Below are positions 2,720 through 7,421 of a stretch of DNA of 7,421 bases, in pieces. Source of the stretch: Nitrospiraceae bacterium (lineage in GTDB: Bacteria > Nitrospirota > Thermodesulfovibrionia > Thermodesulfovibrionales > Dissulfurispiraceae); the NCBI GenBank assembly GCA_003170655.1, contig PMYY01000130.1, positions 1-7,421 on the forward strand, in the 5' to 3' direction. Position 1 is the first letter of the stretch. The number at the start of each line of letters is the position of its first letter. The notes under the pieces were generated by a model, which searched no databases, was not told the DNA's origin, and saw only the letters and a list, made by a program, of their open reading frames with translations. The position numbers were made by a program, and so were the translations under genes.

Positions 2720-5523
2720 TCCCCTATCTTTGCCATAAAAGCAATTACCCATTTCCGTTTTTGATCAAGTATCTCCAGCAACTGCTCCTCTATCAACCCC
2801 AAACGCCGCGCCGCGCTACGCCAAGTATCGCTGCTCTCTTTCAGGACAGTTTCGTTACGCAGCCGGAGCACGATCTCGATAGTTCTATAAAAAATATACG
2901 CCTCTTTCAATGCCGCTGCATCGCGCGGAGAAATAATACTCATGTCGCACAACCTCCTGACGGCATCGAGCGTGCTCTGCACAAAGAGGGTCGAACTCTT
3001 GCAGCAATGTCTGAGCTGAAGGTATTGTATCGCGAATTCGAGTTCCTCTATTCCGCCCGGACCCAGTTTGATGTCATGGATGCCGGATGCTGCGGCATCT
3101 TTCGAAAGCTCCTTCTGTATTCTGCTGCGCATGAGCCGGATATCACCGATGACTATCTCATGCGCCCTCTTCATCAAGACCTCTTTTCTCATTTCATCGA
3201 AATACCGGATCGTTTTTCGGTCGCCGCTGACCGGACGCGCCTTCAACAGAGCCTGCAGCTCCCACGTCTGGGCACTCTTGAGATAATAATTCGCGATCCC
3301 ACCGATCGAGCTGACAAGAGGCCCTTTGCTCCCGTCCGGCCTAAGGCGAGTATCGACCTTATATGCGACTCCATCTTTCGTATGAGACATGAGAAGCTTG
3401 AGAAGGTTCTCCGCATCCTTTATGTCTTTTATCTTAGGGGTGTCCAGTGTTATAAAAACGACATCGAGATCCGAACTGAAGATGATCTCTCTGCCTCCGA
3501 GCTTTCCGAATCCGGCAATAGTCAGGGCCATAGAGTGATGGCACGTAATAGTCGATAGAATGGCCTGTGCAACTATACTTATGCCTTTCATCAGGCGGAC
3601 CACATCGATCTCACCGTTCAGAAAGAGTATGCCGAGCCTTATCTCCTCAAGCCTCCTGTACAGCCGGATTGCCGCAGATTCGCCTTTCCTTTCGATGAGC
3701 AGTTCAAGTTCGCTCTGCGAGAAAACGATCGACTTCCTCTTTATCAAGCTTTCTACAAGCGATTCCATATATTCCGGATTGCTCATGAGAATCTTCGAGA
3801 GGTAGTCGCTGTGCGAGAATATGAAGGTGAAGGCATCGACCACCTGGGGCCTCTGGACAAGAGGTTCAAGATAAGACTCGCTCGCTGCAAGAAGGCCCGA
3901 AAAACCGACAAGCTGGAGCAGTGCCGCATCTGGGTTGTCGCCGGCAAGGGCCTTCCTTACAAATTGTGGGACAATATACTCGAGAAGCCTCCTTCCCCTG
4001 ATCGTCTGGAAGTGATAGATATTATTACGGATCTGCATCAGATGATTAATCGCCCTGTCTATATCTCTTACGCCGCGCTTTACGAGTTCTTCCTCGATAG
4101 GCTGTTTAATCGGCGTTTCAACATCCCAGAAAATACGGCTCATAATATCACCACCTGCCTCTCCTTCAGCAGCAGACTCACCCCTTCCATGGACATGGAA
4201 AAGTGAGTCATAGATCCCGCGGACCTTCTTCCTCCTTTTATCGAGTGCATCCATAAAATCCTTCCTTCCCAAAAAGCCCATCTTTCTGCCGAGGACCTCA
4301 AGCTCTTTTTCACCGGAAGGAAGGCTGTGTGTCTGGAGGTCGTTCATCTGCTGGATACGGTGTTCGAGTGTTCTGAGGAAGAGGTAGTTGTCCGACAGCT
4401 GCCCGAGATCGTCGTAACCGATAAGACCTTTCTGTACAAGGTGATGAAGAGCCTTGAGAGTACTTCTCTCGCGCAAGCTGGGCTCCTTGCCTCCGTACAT
4501 CAGCTGAAAAATCTGTATGAAGAATTCTATCTCCCTTATCCCCCCGTACCCTCGCTTGATATCCCTGCTGAAGGTACCGCTCTTTAGCTGTTCGACCTGA
4601 GACTTCATGCGTTTGATTTCGTCGATAGTTTCGTGGTCGAGATATTTGCGATAGATGAAGGGGGTGACAGTGGTAAGGAAGTCACGGCCGAGTTCATCAT
4701 CGCCCGCAACAGGCCTTGCTCTGAGAAGCGCCGCCTTTTCCCACAACTGCCCCCAGGACTCGTAATAATCTTCGTACCCTCTCAGCGAGAGCGCGAGGCT
4801 GCCGCGCTGGCCCTGTGGCCTGAGCCTGAGATCGACACGGTAGGCAAAACCGTCTTCGGTATTCGAGGACACGAATCTAGTCAGTTCCTCTGCCAGTTTG
4901 ACGTAATACTCGAAGGCAGACACCCTGTTCATCGTAATCCCGGGAATCGACGATACTCCTGAAGTCTCTCCTTCATCGCGGTATACAAAGACAATATCAA
5001 CGTCCGAGCTGTAGTTTAGTTCACGGGCGCCCAGCTTCCCGAGACTGATAATCGACACAGCATTATTTTCAGGCCTCCCATACCTGTGCTCCAGGAATGA
5101 TTCCACGAACTTGAGTGATTCGCTGAGGATGGCATCGGCGAGATTGCTCATCTCAAGCATGATATCGGGCAGCTCTGAGATATGGAGTATGTCCCTCAGC
5201 GTGATCAAAATCTGGTTGTCCTTGCGAAAGCGGCGTATGATCTTCATTCCATCGTTTATCGCAGTACAGGACCCCAATGCTTCATTCAATTCAGAGACAA
5301 ACGAATCGGTATCAGAAGGCTCACGGAGATGGTCCAATGCACGGAAAAGCGAATCGGGATACTGTATCGAATAGTTTGCGAGGAATTGGCTATGAGAATA
5401 TAGCGCCGCAATCTTCTCATAATGCTCTTCTATGCGGGACTGCAGTTCGGGATGCCCTGCAATCAGCGTCTCGATATTCTTCCGCGCCCTGTCGGGATCA
5501 GGAAGGTAAGAGAGGTCTTTCAT
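2716..5523 (-). CDS. glnE: Bifunctional glutamine synthetase adenylyltransferase/deadenylase (GlnE)
   Basis: Cytoplasmic enzyme that adds AMP to, and removes it from, glutamine synthetase, lowering or restoring ammonia assimilation in response to PII and glutamine. The 935 residues are close to the E. coli length (about 946). Two nucleotidyltransferase halves are clear. The N half has GKLGARELNYSSDVD (162-176, metal ligands D174 and D176), VDLRLRPQG (230-238) and GGIREIEF (327-334). The C half has GKLGGREIIFSSDLD (673-687, D685 and D687), VDTRLRPDG (723-731) and GGIEELEF (823-830). In E. coli the N half removes AMP and the C half adds it. A low-complexity linker (AAEGEAGG, 451-458) lies between them. 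One oddity is E827, where the C half of relatives usually has Asp (GGxxDIEF). The ATG is 3 nt after the upstream permease stop, with GGGGA as ribosome-binding site, indicating translational coupling. It is the last gene of the operon. Confidence 0.95.
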   Translation of the reverse strand: MKDLSYLPDPDRARKNIETLIAGHPELQSRIEEHYEKIAALYSHSQFLANYSIQYPDSLFRALDHLREPSDTDSFVSELNEALGSCTAINDGMKIIRRFRKDNQILITLRDILHISELPDIMLEMSNLADAILSESLKFVESFLEHRYGRPENNAVSIISLGKLGARELNYSSDVDIVFVYRDEGETSGVSSIPGITMNRVSAFEYYVKLAEELTRFVSSNTEDGFAYRVDLRLRPQGQRGSLALSLRGYEDYYESWGQLWEKAALLRARPVAGDDELGRDFLTTVTPFIYRKYLDHETIDEIKRMKSQVEQLKSGTFSRDIKRGYGGIREIEFFIQIFQLMYGGKEPSLRERSTLKALHHLVQKGLIGYDDLGQLSDNYLFLRTLEHRIQQMNDLQTHSLPSGEKELEVLGRKMGFLGRKDFMDALDKRRKKVRGIYDSLFHVHGRGESAAEGEAGGDIMSRIFWDVETPIKQPIEEELVKRGVRDIDRAINHLMQIRNNIYHFQTIRGRRLLEYIVPQFVRKALAGDNPDAALLQLVGFSGLLAASESYLEPLVQRPQVVDAFTFIFSHSDYLSKILMSNPEYMESLVESLIKRKSIVFSQSELELLIERKGESAAIRLYRRLEEIRLGILFLNGEIDVVRLMKGISIVAQAILSTITCHHSMALTIAGFGKLGGREIIFSSDLDVVFITLDTPKIKDIKDAENLLKLLMSHTKDGVAYKVDTRLRPDGSKGPLVSSIGGIANYYLKSAQTWELQALLKARPVSGDRKTIRYFDEMRKEVLMKRAHEIVIGDIRLMRSRIQKELSKDAAASGIHDIKLGPGGIEELEFAIQYLQLRHCCKSSTLFVQSTLDAVRRLCDMSIISPRDAAALKEAYIFYRTIEIVLRLRNETVLKESSDTWRSAARRLGLIEEQLLEILDQKRKWVIAFMAKIGD

Positions 5524-5526
5524 GAC

Positions 5527-6375
5527 TTATTTCCCCGAGCGCCAAAGCCTCGGATCGATAGCGTCTCGAAGCCCTTCTCCAACAAGGTTGTAGCTGAGTA
5601 CCGTGAAGAGAATGGCCATACCCGGGAAGAAAGAGAGCCACCAGGCGCCTACGGTGATATAATCCTTTCCGGATGTCAGGATATTGCCCCAGCTCGCGTC
5701 CGGCGGCTGAACCCCGAGGCCAAGGAATGAGAGACCGGATTCAAGCAGGATCGCGCCTGCAACACCCAGAGTCGCAGATACGAACACCGGCGAAAGCGCA
5801 TTCGGCAGGATATGCCTGAAGATGATCCTGAAGTCGCTCGCACCGACCGCCCTTGCCGCCGCAACAAAGTCCCGTTCCTTCAGCGTGAGGATCTCGGCCC
5901 TTACTAGGCGGGCTACATCCATCCAGCTCGTGGTCCCGATAATAACCATTATCACCCAGATGCTGGGTCCGATTATGGCGATGACCGCCAGGATAAGAAA
6001 CAGTGTTGGAAAGCAGAGCATAATGTCGACGAAACGCATGAGTACCGCATCTACAGCCTTTCCGTAAAACCCAGCCAAAGCTCCTATTATTATTCCAATG
6101 GTGATTGATATGCCTACAGCCACAAATCCGACCGCAAGGGATATACGGCTGCCCCAGATCATTCGCGAGAGGACATCGCGACCGAGATCATCCGTCCCCA
6201 GCAGATGTGCCGATGTCGGCGGTGAAATAACGTTGTAGACATCTATAACGAATGGATCATAAGGGGCGACTATCGGCGCAGCAATTGCGACAGAAACGAT
6301 GATAAGTATTACAGTCAATCCGACGACTGATAAACGGTTTCTTTTGAAGCGGCGCCAGATTATTCCGATCATCAT
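5527..6375 (-). CDS. DppC/OppC-type ABC transporter permease
   Basis: Inner-membrane subunit of a peptide/nickel-type ABC importer, 282 residues, normal for the family. It opens with the OppC-type N-terminal segment (WRRFKRNRLSVVGL, first helix about 17-35). The signature AHLLGTDDLGRDVLSRMIWGSRISL (56-80) follows, then a six-helix permease fold. The EAA loop that docks the ATPase, RDFVAAARAVGASDFRIIF..LPN, covers about 168-192. After it come SGLSFLGLGVQPPDASWGNIL (213-232) and the usual end DPRLW. The ATG follows the stop of the upstream permease with no gap; AAGGA lies 4-7 nt before it. A second ATG one codon later (6372) is slightly better spaced and may be used. Substrate specificity (dipeptide, oligopeptide or nickel) cannot be read from the permease alone, so no gene symbol is assigned. 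Confidence 0.93.
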   Translation of the reverse strand: MMIGIIWRRFKRNRLSVVGLTVILIIVSVAIAAPIVAPYDPFVIDVYNVISPPTSAHLLGTDDLGRDVLSRMIWGSRISLAVGFVAVGISITIGIIIGALAGFYGKAVDAVLMRFVDIMLCFPTLFLILAVIAIIGPSIWVIMVIIGTTSWMDVARLVRAEILTLKERDFVAAARAVGASDFRIIFRHILPNALSPVFVSATLGVAGAILLESGLSFLGLGVQPPDASWGNILTSGKDYITVGAWWLSFFPGMAILFTVLSYNLVGEGLRDAIDPRLWRSGK

Positions 6376-7353
6376 TTAATCCTTGCCGACCCTGATCCTC
6401 GGATCAGCCAGGGCATAAGCAATATCTGCAAGAAAGTTGCCGATTAATGTAAGTACGGCTCCGATAACAAGGATTCCCATGATAGTCGGATAGTCCCTCG
6501 ACATGGCCGACTGAAAAAAGAGCAGCCCCATGCCGGGGATGGAAAAGATGGTTTCCATTATCACCGAACCGCCGATAAATCCCGGCACTGCAAGACCGAG
6601 TATTGTTATGACCGACATAAGCGCATTCTTCAATGCATGGCGCGTTATCACCTGCGATTCCTTCAATCCCTTTGCCCGCGCTGTCCTTATGTAGTCCTGC
6701 CTAATGACCTCAAGCATGCTCGATCTGCTATAACGGCTCAAGCCCGCTAGGGCGCCTGAAGCCCCGATCAATACAGGAAGTATGAGATGTCTAGTCCAGT
6801 CGGCAAGCCTCTCTGCCACCCCCATCCCCGAAACATCAATGCTCTGAATGCCCGAAACCGGCAACCATCCAAGTGTCATGCCAAAAAAATACATACATAA
6901 AAGGGCAATCCAAAAGTGAGGGGCAGAAAATCCCACCATGACGAATACTGTCGTCAGCTTGTCGAAGAGTGAAAATTGTCGCGTAGCCGAAAGCACTCCT
7001 ATCGGCACCGCTATACAAAAAGTAATGATGAGTGACAGCACACTTATGACGATAGTGATTGGAACTCTCTCCCTGATCTTGTTGATTACTTTCTTATCGT
7101 CGACGAAAGACTTTCCAAAATCGAGCTTTACAAATCGTGTTAGCCAATCGATATACTGCACATGGAGCGGTTTGTCGAGACCGTAAAGCTTTTTTAGATT
7201 TTCGCGCGCCTGGGCGGAGGTCTTCATCGACATTTCGGTCTCGACCTCGACCGGCCCCCCCGGTGCAAGGTGTATAACAGAAAAGCTGATGAGTGTTATG
7301 CCGAATATGAGCGGGACCATTAAAAGCAGCCGCCTAGCGATATAGGAAAGCAT
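6376..7353 (-). CDS. DppB/OppB-type ABC transporter permease
   Basis: Inner-membrane partner of the downstream DppC-type permease, 325 residues, normal for the family. It starts with the typical MLSYIARRLLLMVPLIFGITLISF helix and then HLAPGGPV. A periplasmic segment contains LKKLYGLDKPLHVQYIDWL (54-71) and DFGKSF. Helices are near 100-122, 132-157, 190-206, 245-267 and 290-313. The EAA loop DYIRTARAKGLKESQVITRHALKNA is at 220-244, and the protein ends ADPRIRVGKD. No Shine-Dalgarno sequence precedes the ATG at 7353, but the N-terminus aligns with the family there, so the start is kept. A candidate promoter directly upstream would give a leaderless message; alternatively the gene is co-transcribed with something beyond the window, where the binding protein and ATPases may lie. 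Confidence 0.93.
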   Translation of the reverse strand: MLSYIARRLLLMVPLIFGITLISFSVIHLAPGGPVEVETEMSMKTSAQARENLKKLYGLDKPLHVQYIDWLTRFVKLDFGKSFVDDKKVINKIRERVPITIVISVLSLIITFCIAVPIGVLSATRQFSLFDKLTTVFVMVGFSAPHFWIALLCMYFFGMTLGWLPVSGIQSIDVSGMGVAERLADWTRHLILPVLIGASGALAGLSRYSRSSMLEVIRQDYIRTARAKGLKESQVITRHALKNALMSVITILGLAVPGFIGGSVIMETIFSIPGMGLLFFQSAMSRDYPTIMGILVIGAVLTLIGNFLADIAYALADPRIRVGKD

Positions 7354-7359
7354 ATATGT

Positions 7360-7388
7360 AAATTAATTGATGGTGCGAGTAAAGTCAA
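7360..7388 (-). promoter_or_regulatory. Candidate promoter of the permease-glnE operon
   Basis: On the minus strand TTGACT (7388-7383, five of six) is followed after exactly 17 bp by TAATTT (7365-7360, three of six). The ATG of the DppB-type gene lies 6 nt past the -10, so initiation would fall at or next to the start codon. The weak -10 and the unusual leaderless layout make this tentative. Confidence 0.33.
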
Positions 7389-7421
7389 CAATAGATAAGG
7401 GGCCTGCGTCATAAAGAAGGG

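Noticed and set aside
2704..3558. 284-codon plus-strand frame, and other long plus-strand frames up to 5730
   Set aside because: All are antisense to glnE or the DppC-type gene, whose protein sequences carry full family motifs. They reflect codon composition of the real genes.

Overview
The window reads as chromosomal DNA of a Gram-negative-type bacterium of moderate GC content. Family resemblance of the core genes (a GlnE-type enzyme, Dpp/Opp permeases, a DUF3617 protein and a stand-alone NifX-type protein) and the mix of mobile elements suggest Nitrospirota or a Desulfobacterota/'deltaproteobacterial' lineage. That placement is an inference and is weak at genus level.

Layout. Positions 1-685 are a pile-up of mobile-element pieces, all best read on the minus strand. 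They are the 5' part of a group II intron (324 down to 1, running out of the window just as its encoded protein begins), the 3' end of a TnpB-like gene (about 588 down to 337) carrying two perfect hairpins, and a solo IS21-type terminus (about 605-685) with three 20-bp repeats. A small two-helix membrane protein gene follows on the plus strand (729-935). Positions 936-1206 hold no supportable gene. Two minus-strand genes for small exported proteins follow: an Asn/Gly-rich protein with three heptapeptide repeats (1207-1551) and a DUF3617 protein (1775-2179, with a terminator after it). Divergent from the latter is a NifX/NifB-type FeMo-cofactor-binding domain protein (2336-2719, plus strand).

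The rest (2716-7353) is a compact minus-strand operon transcribed right to left: dppB-like permease, dppC-like permease, then a full-length two-domain glutamine synthetase adenylyltransferase/deadenylase (glnE). The genes are 0 and 3 bp apart, so translation is probably coupled. The glnE stop codon overlaps the stop codon of the convergent NifX-type gene.

How the genes work together. The two permeases would form the membrane channel of a peptide or nickel-type ABC importer. Its binding protein and ATPases are not in the window. GlnE would set glutamine synthetase activity according to nitrogen status. Coupling nitrogenous-substrate import to this control is a plausible theme but is inferred only from gene order. 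I found no tRNA, rRNA, CRISPR array or clear new defence system. The most unusual structure is the nested mobile-element relic at the left end.
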